Shown in pieces: positions 45,194 through 54,315 of a stretch of 64,000 nucleotides of DNA. Position 1 is the stretch's first letter; every line of letters begins with the position of its first letter. A program made the translations under genes and the position numbers. The notes below the pieces were generated by a model. The model ran no database searches and was not told the origin of the DNA. It saw nothing but the letters and a program-made list of their open reading frames with translations. The stretch is from Planctomycetota bacterium (GTDB lineage Bacteria > Planctomycetota > MHYJ01 > WSZJ01 > JACPWG01), in the NCBI GenBank assembly GCA_016197205.1, contig JACPWG010000145.1:1-64000 (forward strand), written 5' to 3'.

Positions 45194-45255
45194 GACAGGA
45201 TCACCCGAGGAACGGGATACAGATAGCAACATCCAGTCGATCCTGTTATCCTGTC
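45194..45255. repeat. GACAGGAT inverted repeat element, copy 2
   Basis: GACAGGATCACC at the left, AACATCCAGT in the middle and ATCCTGTTATCCTGTC at the right match the element at 29629. It lies just upstream of the DUF3142-like gene. Confidence 0.6.
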
Positions 45256-45303
45256 AAGGTGCGTCTCCGAACTTGAGCATCAGCGTACGAGTCAGGTGCC
45301 CGG

Positions 45304-46962
45304 ATGCCCTCGCGTCCGCCCCTTCCGCTCGGCCCGCCCTCTCCGACCGGCCCGTCCGTCCCACGCACGCCCTCACGCGCTCGACGGACGGCCCTCGCCA
45401 TCGCACTCGCGCTCCCCGTGGCGGCGGCCGCGTGCCTCCCTTGGCTACTTGCCGGCCGTCCACCGGCTTCGCCTGCCGACCACCGGCTCACGCCCCCGGT
45501 CGGCTTCTGGTACTGGACCTCCCGCTGGGAACCGTCGCCCGCCTCGCGCCGCGCGCTCGAGACCGTCCACGGCGTCCCACTCTTCGTGAAAGCCGGGACC
45601 TTCACCCTCGCGCCCGCGCCCGCCCCTACCGCCGCCGTCCCGCCCACCGAGGCATCCGCACCCGGCATCCTCGCCGACGCGACCGCCTTCCCCGACGACT
45701 CTCCTCCGCCCGCGCTCCCGGTCCACCTCGTGTACAGCTTCGCCCCCGGCCTGCTCTCGCGCTTCGGCGGGCTCGCGCCCGCTGCGCTCGCAGCCGCCGT
45801 CGCACGACGCTATCTCGCGGATCGCGCAGCGCTCGTCCCGCGCGGTTGGGGCGTGCAAGGCATCCAACTCGACCTCGACGCGCCGACTCGACTTCTCCCG
45901 CGCTACGTCACGCTCCTCGCCGCGCTGCGAAGCGTGCTACCCGCCGGCGACTCACTTTCGATCACTTCGCTTGTGACCTGGCTCGGTCACGTGTCCTTCC
46001 GCGACCTGGCCGCACGCGCGGATTTTCACTGCCCCATGCCCTTCGGCGACCGCATCCCGCAGCGGCTCGAGGACGCCGGTTCGATTTCGGCGCCCGGGCT
46101 CGTCGAGCAGGCGATCGCCGGCGCGGAGGCCGTGGGCCGCCCCTACTACCTCGGTCTCCCGACCTACGGCTACGCGCAGGTGTTCGATGAGCGCGCTCGA
46201 CTCCTCGCCGTGGAAGGCCGGCTCGCGCTGGACGCCCTCTCCGAAGAGCGGTCCGTCCGGTGGTCGGAATCGTCGCCGCCGGACGGCCCCGCGCCGAACG
46301 GGGACGTCCTGTCGACCTTCCTCGTCGAGCGCCCGTGCCGGGTCGGTACGATCGGCCTGCTCGCGGGCTGGCGCGTACGCTTCGACACCTGGACCGCGGA
46401 CGGGCTCGCGCGCCGGTTCGCCGCCGTCGCGGCAGCCGTGGGTCCCGCCTGCCGCGGCCTGCTCCTCTTCCGTCTCCCCGCGCAGCGCGACCCGCTGGTG
46501 CTCGACGCCGAGGTCGCCCTCGCCGCGGCGCGTGGCGGGCCGCCGGCTCCGCGCGCCCGACTGACGCTGCGACGAACCGGCGGCTCCTCGGTCCGCATCG
46601 GGCTCGTGAACGAAGGAAAAATCCCGAGCGCGGCGTCGCCGGCGTCGATCGAGGTCCGGCTCTCCTGGCGCGGGGCCGGCCTCGCAGCCTTCGGTCGCGG
46701 CGGCTTCGAGCAGGTCGAGACGCTCGCCGGCGAGGCGCGGTCCAGCCGCCTGCTCGCGGACACGCTCCGCTTCCGCGAAAACCTGCTGGCGGCCGGCGAG
46801 CACGTGGAGTCCGCGGAGGTCGAACTCGCGACCGCTTCCAAAGCCACCCCGACGTCCGCGGACGCGCCGCGCGCGCGCGCGACCGGCCGGCTCCGCTGGC
46901 CGGACGGTCGTTGGGAAGAGCTGCCGCCCGCGAGCCTCGAGCTGCCGGAGGTGCGCCGATGA
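45304..46962 (+). CDS. Membrane-anchored DUF3142-like protein
   Basis: The 552-residue protein has an Arg/Pro-rich start and a hydrophobic segment (ALAIALALPVAAAACLPWLL) acting as signal or anchor. The first half contains PPVGFWYWTSRWEPS, VHLVYSFAPGLLSRF and GIQLDLDAPTRLLPRYVTLL, a TIM-barrel-like pattern that resembles DUF3142 proteins. SLVTWLGHVSFRDLA and GLPTYGYAQVFDE follow. The C-terminal third is beta-rich. It overlaps the next gene by 4 bases (ATGA). The biological role of DUF3142 is unknown, possibly a glycan-related hydrolase fold. Confidence 0.6.
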   Translation: MPSRPPLPLGPPSPTGPSVPRTPSRARRTALAIALALPVAAAACLPWLLAGRPPASPADHRLTPPVGFWYWTSRWEPSPASRRALETVHGVPLFVKAGTFTLAPAPAPTAAVPPTEASAPGILADATAFPDDSPPPALPVHLVYSFAPGLLSRFGGLAPAALAAAVARRYLADRAALVPRGWGVQGIQLDLDAPTRLLPRYVTLLAALRSVLPAGDSLSITSLVTWLGHVSFRDLAARADFHCPMPFGDRIPQRLEDAGSISAPGLVEQAIAGAEAVGRPYYLGLPTYGYAQVFDERARLLAVEGRLALDALSEERSVRWSESSPPDGPAPNGDVLSTFLVERPCRVGTIGLLAGWRVRFDTWTADGLARRFAAVAAAVGPACRGLLLFRLPAQRDPLVLDAEVALAAARGGPPAPRARLTLRRTGGSSVRIGLVNEGKIPSAASPASIEVRLSWRGAGLAAFGRGGFEQVETLAGEARSSRLLADTLRFRENLLAAGEHVESAEVELATASKATPTSADAPRARATGRLRWPDGRWEELPPASLELPEVRR

Positions 46963-49900
46963 GCTTCGCAAGGCGCGCGGCCTCGCACGCCCGACTCGCG
47001 GCCGCGGCGGTCGCCGTCCTCGCCCTTGGCGGCGCCGCGCCTGCCCCTCGCGACTCCGACGGGTGCGCGTGGGACCCGGAGCCCAACGTGCATTTCGGGG
47101 AGCCGTACAAGGCGATCGCCCGCGGCGTGCAGGACTGGGAAGGGGCGGGGCTGGGAACGCCGCAGGACCCGGAGTTCCTGGTCGCACGCATGGACGCGGT
47201 CTGGGCGGCCGAGGAGGGCGGGGACTGGGGGAAGACCCTGGAGCTCGCGCGCGCCCTCCTCGCGGACGCGCGGGCCGCATTGCGACTGCGCCGTTCCGCC
47301 CCCGGCTGGACCGAGGCGGTGAACATGGCCCGCGAGCGCGTGGACCTCTTCGGCTCGATCGTGCCCCTGGCCGGCGCCCTCGCGACCGCGCCCGCCGGGC
47401 TGGCGGTCCATTTGCGCGGGCGTCGGGCGCTCGAACAAGGGGACTGCGCAGCGGCCAAAGACGCATTCGATGCCGTGCTCGCCGATGCCGCCGCGGCGCC
47501 GCTTCATCCCTTTGCTTCGCTCGGCCGGGCTGCGGCTCTCTTTCGTGCGGGCGAGTTCCCCGCCGCCACAACCGCGCTCGAGGCGCTCGTGGCCGGCGCG
47601 CCCCGCGCCTCGGTGTCCCCTCGCGCGCGCTACCTGCTCGCGCGTGCGTGCCTCGCGACCGGAGAGGCCGGCGGACGCGCGGGCGCGACCGCGACCGCAA
47701 GCGCGCTCTTCGAAGCCTACCCGGAGGACGACCTCGCCGACGACGCCCTCGGTCTCGTGGGACAGGCAGCGTGCCTGGAAGGGCGTTGGGACGACGCGCG
47801 CGACGCATACGAGCGGCTGCTCGAGCGCTATCCGCACGGCGACATGGCGGACGAGGCCGAGGAATCGCTGCTCTACGTCGTGTTTCGGAAACTGCGGGCC
47901 GCCGGTGCCCCCCGCCGCCCGATCCCTCCGGCCGTGCTCGCCTACCTCGATTGCCTCGTCCGCCTCGGTGCGCCGGGCACGGGCGCCATCTGGGCCTGGC
48001 TCTCGTTCACGAGCGACCCGTACCAGGCCGTGGACTTTGCCGCCGTCGAGCGGGAGCTGCCGGGTGCGCCCGCGTGGCTCTTGGACAATCTGCTCTACCG
48101 GCTGGCGCGCCGCGCTTGTCACGACCACCCGGATCGGGCCGTCGCGCGGCTGCTGCGACTGCTGGCGGAATTCCCCGAGGGGGACCGCGCGCCGGTCTCT
48201 CTGCTGCTCCTCGGCGCGCTGTTGACCGAGGACAAGCGACCCACCTGGCCCCTCTCCCCCTTCACGCCCCCCTTCGCCGGGCCGTCGAGGCGCGCCTGGG
48301 GGCGGCAGGCGCTGGCCCGGCTCGCCCTCTCCTTCCCCGCGAGCGAGTACGCGCCGGAGGCCGTGCTGCGGCTGTTCCTGACCGCGAAGAGCCCGGAGGA
48401 ACACGCGCGCGCCGTTGCCATCCTCGGTGCGACGTACGGGCGGGTCGCCGAGCTGCGCGCGTGGGAGCCCGTCTTCGAGCGCCTCCTCGCCGAAGCGCCC
48501 GACGCCCTCGCGGGGCTCGCGGGCACGCCCGCGGAAGAAGCAGTTCTTTTTTTCGGGAGGAAGTATCGGGAGCTGTTCGAGCGCTTCCCGGGGACTGCGC
48601 TCGCGCCGAGGGCGTTGCCGATGGCCTTCGACGACCTCGAGTCGCGGTGGACGGAGGTGAGGAACCAGGCGCCGCACGAACGGTGGTCGAAGTACCGCAA
48701 AGTGCAGCGACCGGACCGCGCCGAGGAAGAGGAGGCGGTTGCGCCCGGGGATAAGGACGGTGAGGACGAGGCGTACACGGCTCCCGCGACAACGGAGAGC
48801 GTAAGGGAGGAGGCGCGGGCCCTGGTCGCGGCGGCCGAACGCTGGTTGGCCGGGCGGCCGAGCCGCGCGGGCGCGGCGTTGACGCGGCTGGAGCTGGCGC
48901 GATCGCTCCTTTTTCTCGGACGCGCGGAGGAGGCGCTGCAGGCCTGCCGCCGCCTGAAGCAGGAGGGCGCTCCGGCGCACCGGGAGGACGAGGCCCTCTG
49001 GGTGGAGACGCGCGCCCTCGCGGCGCTCGGCAGGCATGGGGAAGCCGCGGAAACCGCTCGCGAGCTCTGGCGCCGTTTTCCCGAGGCCGAGCCGGCCGTG
49101 CATGCGATGGAGGAGGCGGCCATCGCGTGCGAGCTGGCGGAGGACCGCGGCGCGGCCCTCGCGCTCTACCTCGACATCAAGTACATGCCGGACGTCGCCT
49201 ATCTTCTGGACGTGCTGATGGACGTGGACGAGATCGAGAGGTTCGCGAATCAACACTCCACGCACCCCTCGGCCGGCGTGGTCTGGTACTCACTCGCCGT
49301 TCGGCGGATGAGGCAGGAGGACTTCGCGCGCGCGCACGGCGCGCTCCGGGCGGCGGCGGAGGCCGGCGCCGGTCCCCCGGATTCCCGCCTGGCCGATAAC
49401 GTGGCGCTGAAGGGCAGGCAGCTCGCCGGCATGGAGGCCGCCTGGAACCGGATGCAGGAGTCGCTGCGTCCCGGCCTGGAGGCGCCTGACCTTGGGGCCC
49501 GGGTGGAACGGCTCCTGGCGGCGCTCGGGGACGACGAGCCGGCGGTGCGCGAGCAGGCGACGGCCGAGCTGGAGTACCTGGGTCGGGCGGCCGCGGAGAG
49601 GATGAAGGCAGGCCTTCGCAGCCCGGACCCGGAGGTGCGGATGCGCGTCCGGCGACTGCTCGATCGGGTCGCCGCGGACGCGGGCGCGGCCGCCTACGCT
49701 TACGCGCGCCACATTTTCGAGCACGACACGCTTTTCACGAACGAGGTCACGTGGCGGGGCGGACGCGTCGAGTACCTCTCGACCCAGGAGGCCCTGCTGC
49801 GGCCCGAAGAGGCGGACCGGCTCCGCCGCTTTCAGGAGGAGTACAACGTCAAGCTGCGCGCGCGCGGGCTTTTCCGCGCGGTCGCGGAGCGCTTTCCGGA

Positions 49901-50285
49901 CTCCGTGAAGGCGCCGAACGCCCTCTACATGGCCGGCGTGGCCGGGCTCCGTCTCTTCGGGTACAATTCGCTCGTCAAGGAAGACGAACGCTGGCTCGAT
50001 GGCGCGCAAACCGACTTCCTGGAGCTGGTTCGCCGCTACCCGGACAGCCCCTTGGCCGACGACGCCCTCTTCTGGGCCGGCTACTGGGACCGCAACGAGG
50101 CGCGCACCGTCGAGCTGTACGAGCGCATCCGGAGGGAGTACCCGAACGGCGACGTCATGAACCTGGTGCTCGTGCCGAGCGCGCGAACCTCGAAACCGAA
50201 TCCGAGCCGGCACGGGCGGGACGAGGGCGTGATGCAGCGGTTCCGCGAACACAACAAGGAAGGACGGACGAGCGGAGGGGAGTGA
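46959..50285 (+). CDS. Very large (1108 aa) exported TPR-rich protein
   Basis: ATG at 46959 overlaps the preceding stop. A signal peptide (RLAAAAVAVLALGGAAPA) is followed by long arrays of TPR-like helices: RRALEQGDCAAAKDAFDAVL, ARYLLARACLATGEAGG, DARDAYERLLERYPHGDMAD and ALTRLELARSLLFLGRAEEA. The YPHGD/YPDSPLADDALF motifs resemble the outer-membrane YbgF/BamD-type TPRs. The C-terminus contains a HEAT-like pair (LLAALGDDEPAVREQATAEL) and more TPR. It is probably a periplasmic scaffold. It is co-transcribed with the DUF3142-like gene. Confidence 0.7.
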   Translation: MSFARRAASHARLAAAAVAVLALGGAAPAPRDSDGCAWDPEPNVHFGEPYKAIARGVQDWEGAGLGTPQDPEFLVARMDAVWAAEEGGDWGKTLELARALLADARAALRLRRSAPGWTEAVNMARERVDLFGSIVPLAGALATAPAGLAVHLRGRRALEQGDCAAAKDAFDAVLADAAAAPLHPFASLGRAAALFRAGEFPAATTALEALVAGAPRASVSPRARYLLARACLATGEAGGRAGATATASALFEAYPEDDLADDALGLVGQAACLEGRWDDARDAYERLLERYPHGDMADEAEESLLYVVFRKLRAAGAPRRPIPPAVLAYLDCLVRLGAPGTGAIWAWLSFTSDPYQAVDFAAVERELPGAPAWLLDNLLYRLARRACHDHPDRAVARLLRLLAEFPEGDRAPVSLLLLGALLTEDKRPTWPLSPFTPPFAGPSRRAWGRQALARLALSFPASEYAPEAVLRLFLTAKSPEEHARAVAILGATYGRVAELRAWEPVFERLLAEAPDALAGLAGTPAEEAVLFFGRKYRELFERFPGTALAPRALPMAFDDLESRWTEVRNQAPHERWSKYRKVQRPDRAEEEEAVAPGDKDGEDEAYTAPATTESVREEARALVAAAERWLAGRPSRAGAALTRLELARSLLFLGRAEEALQACRRLKQEGAPAHREDEALWVETRALAALGRHGEAAETARELWRRFPEAEPAVHAMEEAAIACELAEDRGAALALYLDIKYMPDVAYLLDVLMDVDEIERFANQHSTHPSAGVVWYSLAVRRMRQEDFARAHGALRAAAEAGAGPPDSRLADNVALKGRQLAGMEAAWNRMQESLRPGLEAPDLGARVERLLAALGDDEPAVREQATAELEYLGRAAAERMKAGLRSPDPEVRMRVRRLLDRVAADAGAAAYAYARHIFEHDTLFTNEVTWRGGRVEYLSTQEALLRPEEADRLRRFQEEYNVKLRARGLFRAVAERFPDSVKAPNALYMAGVAGLRLFGYNSLVKEDERWLDGAQTDFLELVRRYPDSPLADDALFWAGYWDRNEARTVELYERIRREYPNGDVMNLVLVPSARTSKPNPSRHGRDEGVMQRFREHNKEGRTSGGE

Positions 50286-50916
50286 AGAAACGAATGACCA
50301 AGCTCCAAATCGGCGCTCGCGCCCGAAACCCAATCCGGTCGAGCCTCAGCTTGCCCGCGATCCGAGGGGCGCAACGAACGAATGACCAAGGCCCAATTTC
50401 CAATGACCAATCAGTGACGAATTCCCAATGCCCAGAACCGGTTGTGCGAGGGCTTGACGAAATCTGGAAAAGTGTTCGCGAAGTCGACCGGTAGGGGTCC
50501 AATGACCCATGACCAGTCAATGACGAAGCCCAAATGACCAAACTGAACATGGGCATGGTTCAATTTGGGCGGCGTAGGGGTGGCACGGATCGACGCCCGG
50601 ACGTAGGGGCGGGCCTTGTGCCCGCCCTCGTCGCGGCACCGTGCAGTCTAGCGCTTCGCAGCCGATCGCGGGCGCCCACAAGGGGCGCCCCTACGGTAGG
50701 CGGCCGACGGCAATCTGTAACCCGGATTTGAGCCATGCCTGAACATGTGACCGGCGTGAGGGCCGCGGCGCCGTCACCCCTCTTCGCTGCTGGAGCGCAA
50801 GCCTCTGGTCATTGGTCATTTGGGCGTTGATTGGTCCTTGGACATTGGTCACTGGTCATTGATCATTGTCCCCGAAAGACTTGTGCATGCGACGCAAAAC
50901 GTCTCTGCCCCCCCCC
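50286..50916. other. Spacer with inverted AATGACCA / TGGTCATT word arrays and a repeat copy
   Basis: No gene is supported. From 50292 to 50545 the word AATGACCAA recurs with degenerate spacing. From 50806 to 50872 the complement TTGGTCATT recurs. Between them lies a TAGGGGCG double-arm repeat (50604-50693). The whole is a loose ~580-bp inverted structure between two convergent genes. Confidence 0.6.
50604..50693. repeat. TAGGGGCG double-arm repeat, copy 3
   Basis: It starts TAGGGGCGGGCCTTGTGCCC and ends CACAAGGGGCGCCCCTA. The longest of the three copies (90 bp). See 8551 and 31761. Confidence 0.65.
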
Positions 50917-52029
50917 TCATTCCCCATGCGGCTCCTCGCTCCCCCCGACCTCGCCGGCGGCCTCGTGTTGCAGTCGGAATTCCTGCACGCGGGCCCAGGT
51001 TCGGTCGTCGAGGGGGAAGCGGGTGAGCGACTGCCAAGCGAGGTCGCGGACGGTCGAGTCCTCGTGGGGATCGGCCACACGGGTCGCGAGGGCATCGATC
51101 AGGCCGGGATGCGGGACGCGCGTCCGGCCGAGGGCGAAGGCCGCGCCGGCGCGTACGTCCGGGGACGGATCGGCGAGGGCGAGCAGGACCGGCTCGAGCG
51201 AGGCCGCGTCCGGCGCCCACTCCGCGAGGGCGACCACGGCCCGGCGGCGCAACTCGGGGTCCGCGCTCGCGGCGAGAGGCGCCAGGACTGTCACAGTGCG
51301 GCGCGTGTCGGCGGGCTCGGGCAGGCCGCGATGCAGGGCATAGATCGCGGCCGATTGCACGCGCAGGCTCGCGTCCCCCCGGAGGATTTCCAGTACGCCG
51401 GCGCGCGTCGCCGGGTTCTCGACGTCGAGCCGGTCGAGCAGCTCCAGGCCCGCGAGCCGCTCCGCTTCGCCTCGGCCCGAGCGCGCAAGGTCGAGGGCCG
51501 CGGACTCGACCTCGGCATCCTTCACCTGCCCGAGCGCGACGGCCAGCAGCGCGCCGGCCTCGCTCCCCGCGGTCGCGCGGAAACGCTCCAGACAGAAGGC
51601 GAGCGCCTCCGGTCGCGCGACGCACTCAGAGACGAGGCGGCTCTGCAATTGGTCGAGGACGTCTTGCCGATCGGCGCGGTCAGAAGCCGCGGCCGCCTCG
51701 AGGGCGCGGACCAGCTCGCGAGCGGAGGACGACCCCGCGGCGCCGGCACCGGCGACTTCGGCGGCCGCCGAGTCCGGCTTGCCCACGGACGCGCCGGGCA
51801 CCGGCTCGCTCCGCCGGACGTGGCGGGCCGCGCTCGCCTCCGCATGCGCGGGGGCGGAGACGCGGCGCGGGGCCGCCGACGGTGCGCCGCTTTGGGTAAG
51901 CGGAGATGCGGCGGTGGCGGCGCCGGCCGGCGGGGCCGACGAGGTGGAGGCTCGTCCGACCTGGTACGAGACCACGGCCGTGAGAAGCAGGGAGAGCGGG
52001 AACAGAAGCTTCGCCGGCGAAGGTCTCAT
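50917..52029 (-). CDS. Membrane-anchored HEAT-repeat protein
   Basis: The 370-residue protein has an N-terminal hydrophobic anchor (LLFPLSLLLTAVVSYQVG), a ~90-residue Ala/Ser/Pro linker, then HEAT repeats. Examples are VLDQLQSRLVSECVARPEAL, ARSGRGEAERLAGLELLDRL, VLEILRGDASLRVQSAAIYA, PLAASADPELRRRAVVALAE and LADPSPDVRAGAAFALGR. It is probably displayed in the periplasm as a protein-binding scaffold. The MITE-like element lies just upstream of its start. Confidence 0.7.
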   Translation of the reverse strand: MRPSPAKLLFPLSLLLTAVVSYQVGRASTSSAPPAGAATAASPLTQSGAPSAAPRRVSAPAHAEASAARHVRRSEPVPGASVGKPDSAAAEVAGAGAAGSSSARELVRALEAAAASDRADRQDVLDQLQSRLVSECVARPEALAFCLERFRATAGSEAGALLAVALGQVKDAEVESAALDLARSGRGEAERLAGLELLDRLDVENPATRAGVLEILRGDASLRVQSAAIYALHRGLPEPADTRRTVTVLAPLAASADPELRRRAVVALAEWAPDAASLEPVLLALADPSPDVRAGAAFALGRTRVPHPGLIDALATRVADPHEDSTVRDLAWQSLTRFPLDDRTWARVQEFRLQHEAAGEVGGSEEPHGE

Positions 52030-52082
52030 CCGCTGTGCTCCGACGACTCCGCGAGGAGCGCGCCCACGCTTCGTCGACCGGG

Positions 52083-52217
52083 CTAGTGGCCCGTTGACGA
52101 ACTGCGGACACAGTCGTCAACTCTGCCACGGCGGGTCGGAACCCATGCGGCCGTTCGCGCGGGCCGGAGGCCCGCGCCCCCAGACATCGTGACTGGACTT
52201 CGTCAACGGGCCACTAG
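52083..52217. repeat. MITE-like element with perfect 19-bp terminal inverted repeats
   Basis: CTAGTGGCCCGTTGACGAA at the left is exactly inverted at the right end. The centre carries a GCGCGGGCC/GGCCCGCGC hairpin. The 135-bp element encodes no protein and has relatives at 31598 (inverted), 45029, 33200 and 28815. Its right end contains the TAG stop of the hydrolase gene that follows (52214-52216). Confidence 0.8.
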
Positions 52218-53167
52218 TGGATCCGCACGTGCATGTGGTTGTGGTGGTTCGGCCAGTACTGCACGTACGAGAGGGCGTGATAGACCTCCGGGTCGTTGAA
52301 GAAGATCACACTCACGTTCAGCTTCGCGTGCACGTGGTTAGTGATCCAATCCAAGGTCCGGGGCCGGGAGTATGCCGCTTCGTAGATGGTCACCGCCGAT
52401 TCGCCCGAGGTGCGAACGAGGCGGAGATCGGCGTCCACGCCGTGCTGGTGGCTGACGTGTCCGGAAATCGGCCCGCCGTGGGGAAGCGAGATGTCGCCGA
52501 CGCCGATCCGAGGCCAGGCCGGGTGGCCGGACTTCCAGGTGCCCGCGGCCTCCATGAGCTTGTAGACCATCGAGGGCTTGCCCCAACGACGATCCGGGAC
52601 GCTGTAGCAGTAGAACCCGGTGCCGCTGGCGGGGAGTTGGACGAAACCGACGGACGACGTGGGCAGGCCGCTCGTCGGGGCGCTGCCACCGCCGCCGTCG
52701 CCTGAGGAAAGGCCGCCCGTGGAGAGGTACGCGCCGTGCACCCAGCGGGCCGCGCCGCCGAAGTAGATCTTCCGCCACGCCCCGCTCGTGCCGACGATCG
52801 CCCACCACGAACCGGCAGGCGCGGAGCCGACGACGCTGTACCCGGTCCCCGGGCCGGAGCGGACGTTGAGCGAACCGGCGGTCACTTGGCCTTCGGCGAC
52901 ACCGGCCGGACTCAGGTAGCTACCGTAGACCCAGGCGGTGCCGCTATTGAACCAGATTTTCCGCCATGAACCGGACGCTGCGATCGGGACGTAGGATTGC
53001 CCGTAGGGTATTTCCCCTACGATGGAGGCGCTCGTGCTCGGCGCGCTCCGGACATTCAGGCTCGAGGCCGTGATCTTCTCTGCGTCGAGGGCCGGCGCGG
53101 CGGATGCGCCGGCGATGATCGCCGCCAGCGCCGCCGAGAGGGCAAACCCCTCTCGATGAATTTTCAT
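52214..53167 (-). CDS. SH3b-SH3b-MepA-like murein endopeptidase, exported
   Basis: The 317-residue product has a signal peptide (LSAALAAIIAGASAAPALDA). Two bacterial SH3 domains follow (TASSLNVRSAPSTSASIVGE and TAGSLNVRSGPGTGYSVVGS) and a Gly/Ser linker. The C-terminal domain has the LAS/M74 motifs of penicillin-insensitive endopeptidases: VGDISLPHGGPISGHVSHQH, GVDADLRL and NHHNHMHVRI. It likely cleaves peptidoglycan cross-links, with the SH3b domains binding the cell wall. The last codon is followed by a stop lying in the end of a MITE-like element, so the C-terminus may be slightly altered. Confidence 0.85.
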   Translation of the reverse strand: MKIHREGFALSAALAAIIAGASAAPALDAEKITASSLNVRSAPSTSASIVGEIPYGQSYVPIAASGSWRKIWFNSGTAWVYGSYLSPAGVAEGQVTAGSLNVRSGPGTGYSVVGSAPAGSWWAIVGTSGAWRKIYFGGAARWVHGAYLSTGGLSSGDGGGGSAPTSGLPTSSVGFVQLPASGTGFYCYSVPDRRWGKPSMVYKLMEAAGTWKSGHPAWPRIGVGDISLPHGGPISGHVSHQHGVDADLRLVRTSGESAVTIYEAAYSRPRTLDWITNHVHAKLNVSVIFFNDPEVYHALSYVQYWPNHHNHMHVRIH

Positions 53168-53811
53168 TGCTCTTTCCTCCAGGGGACGTGGGGTCGTGGC
53201 CCCAGGTCCGGGATTGCGCAGGCCGAGGACGCATTAGAGCAAAAGGCAGGCCGCCGAACAAGGGAAAGCGACAGGGAGGATACGAAGCGAGCACTTGCAA
53301 CTAAGCCACACAGCAATAATGCGTTACGGCACACGGCAGGGGTATGTGGCGAGAGGGGAGGAGGGATTCGGCAGTGGAAACAGGAGAGGCGGGATGCGAA
53401 AAGGGGATCGGGGTGGAAGGCGAGGTTTACAGCAGGCAGCCGCGTGAGGTGACGGTCGAAGCCGGGGCTCGGGGGGCGAGAGGGGCGGAACCGAAGGGCC
53501 CGTATTAAAATAACTTGCTCGTTTGAAGCGCAGGAGGGCGACATGAATTCTCAAGGCTCAATTTTCAAGACTCAGACAAGGCTCAAGATTCAAATCTCAA
53601 TGACCACCATGGAACGTAGCCCGGGCACGGAAGCGCGGACTCTGAGCCTTGAACTTTGAGCCTTTTCTGAAAATTGATCATTGAGCCTTGAGCCTTCTCC
53701 TGAGGAGTTCCCTGGTTTCCGAACTACGTGCGTTGTTTCTGTCCGGGCCCTACGCTCGCCTCGAGACCGCTCGCTCACGCTCGCGGTTCGGGGACCTCGG
53801 CCGCGGGCCGA
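53168..53811. other. Spacer with inverted CTCAAGGCTCAA / TTGAGCCTTGAG word arrays
   Basis: No gene is supported. At 53548-53600 the words CTCAAGGCTCAA and TTTTCAAG recur. At 53644-53702 their complements (GAGCCTTGAACTTTGAGCC, TTGAGCCTTGAG) recur, making a loose inverted structure. A GAGACCGCTC hairpin word lies at 53757-53787. A TATTAAAAT-like A/T patch lies at ~53504. Confidence 0.5.
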
Positions 53812-54315
53812 TCAGCGCGGCGAGCCGCTCCGGGCGGAGACGCCCGCGAGGAGTGCCAGCGGTTCGCCGATCGTCGCGGCGCCGGCATGCAGCTTCCGCG
53901 ACTCCCGCGCGGCACGCACCCAGCCGGGATGCACGTCGTCCGCGCGCGCCGTCCGCTCGGGAGTCGACGGCTTGCTTGCCGGCCTGCCGCCGCCGGCGAT
54001 CCAGTCCCCGCCGAAGCGCCCGCCGACCACGAAGCCCACGAGCAGGACGGCCGCGTACCGGAGGGCGAAGGACAGAACCCGGCGCGGACCTCGCGTGCGC
54101 CGGCGCACCTCCAACTCCGCGGTCCGTTCGGCGGCCTGCTCGGCGCTCACCGTCGGGACCGCACGCAGCCGGGTCACCGTGCGGCCCAGGCTCTCCACCT
54201 CGCCGCGGCAGGCAGGGCAGCTTTCAAGATGCGCCTCGACGAGTCGCCGATCGTCCCCGCCCAGCTCTCCCCCGAGGTAGTCCGCCAACCGGTCCGCCAG
54301 CTCTTCGCACTTCAT
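53812..54315 (-). CDS. Zinc-binding anti-sigma factor
   Basis: The 167-residue protein begins with a ZAS-type zinc-binding anti-sigma domain: MKCEELADRLADYLGGELGG and VEAHLESCPACRGEVE (H-x3-C-x2-C). A single TM segment (ALRYAAVLLVGFVVGGRF) follows, with a short outer tail. It overlaps the ECF sigma gene by 4 bases, so it should hold that sigma factor inactive at the membrane. Release would involve regulated proteolysis; the RseP at 26.8 kb is a candidate final protease (inference). Confidence 0.88.
   Translation of the reverse strand: MKCEELADRLADYLGGELGGDDRRLVEAHLESCPACRGEVESLGRTVTRLRAVPTVSAEQAAERTAELEVRRRTRGPRRVLSFALRYAAVLLVGFVVGGRFGGDWIAGGGRPASKPSTPERTARADDVHPGWVRAARESRKLHAGAATIGEPLALLAGVSARSGSPR

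Noticed and set aside
46170..49265. 1031-codon open frame on the minus strand opposite the TPR gene
   Set aside because: Antisense to the overlapping DUF3142-like and TPR genes; composition and lack of motifs mark it as a shadow.
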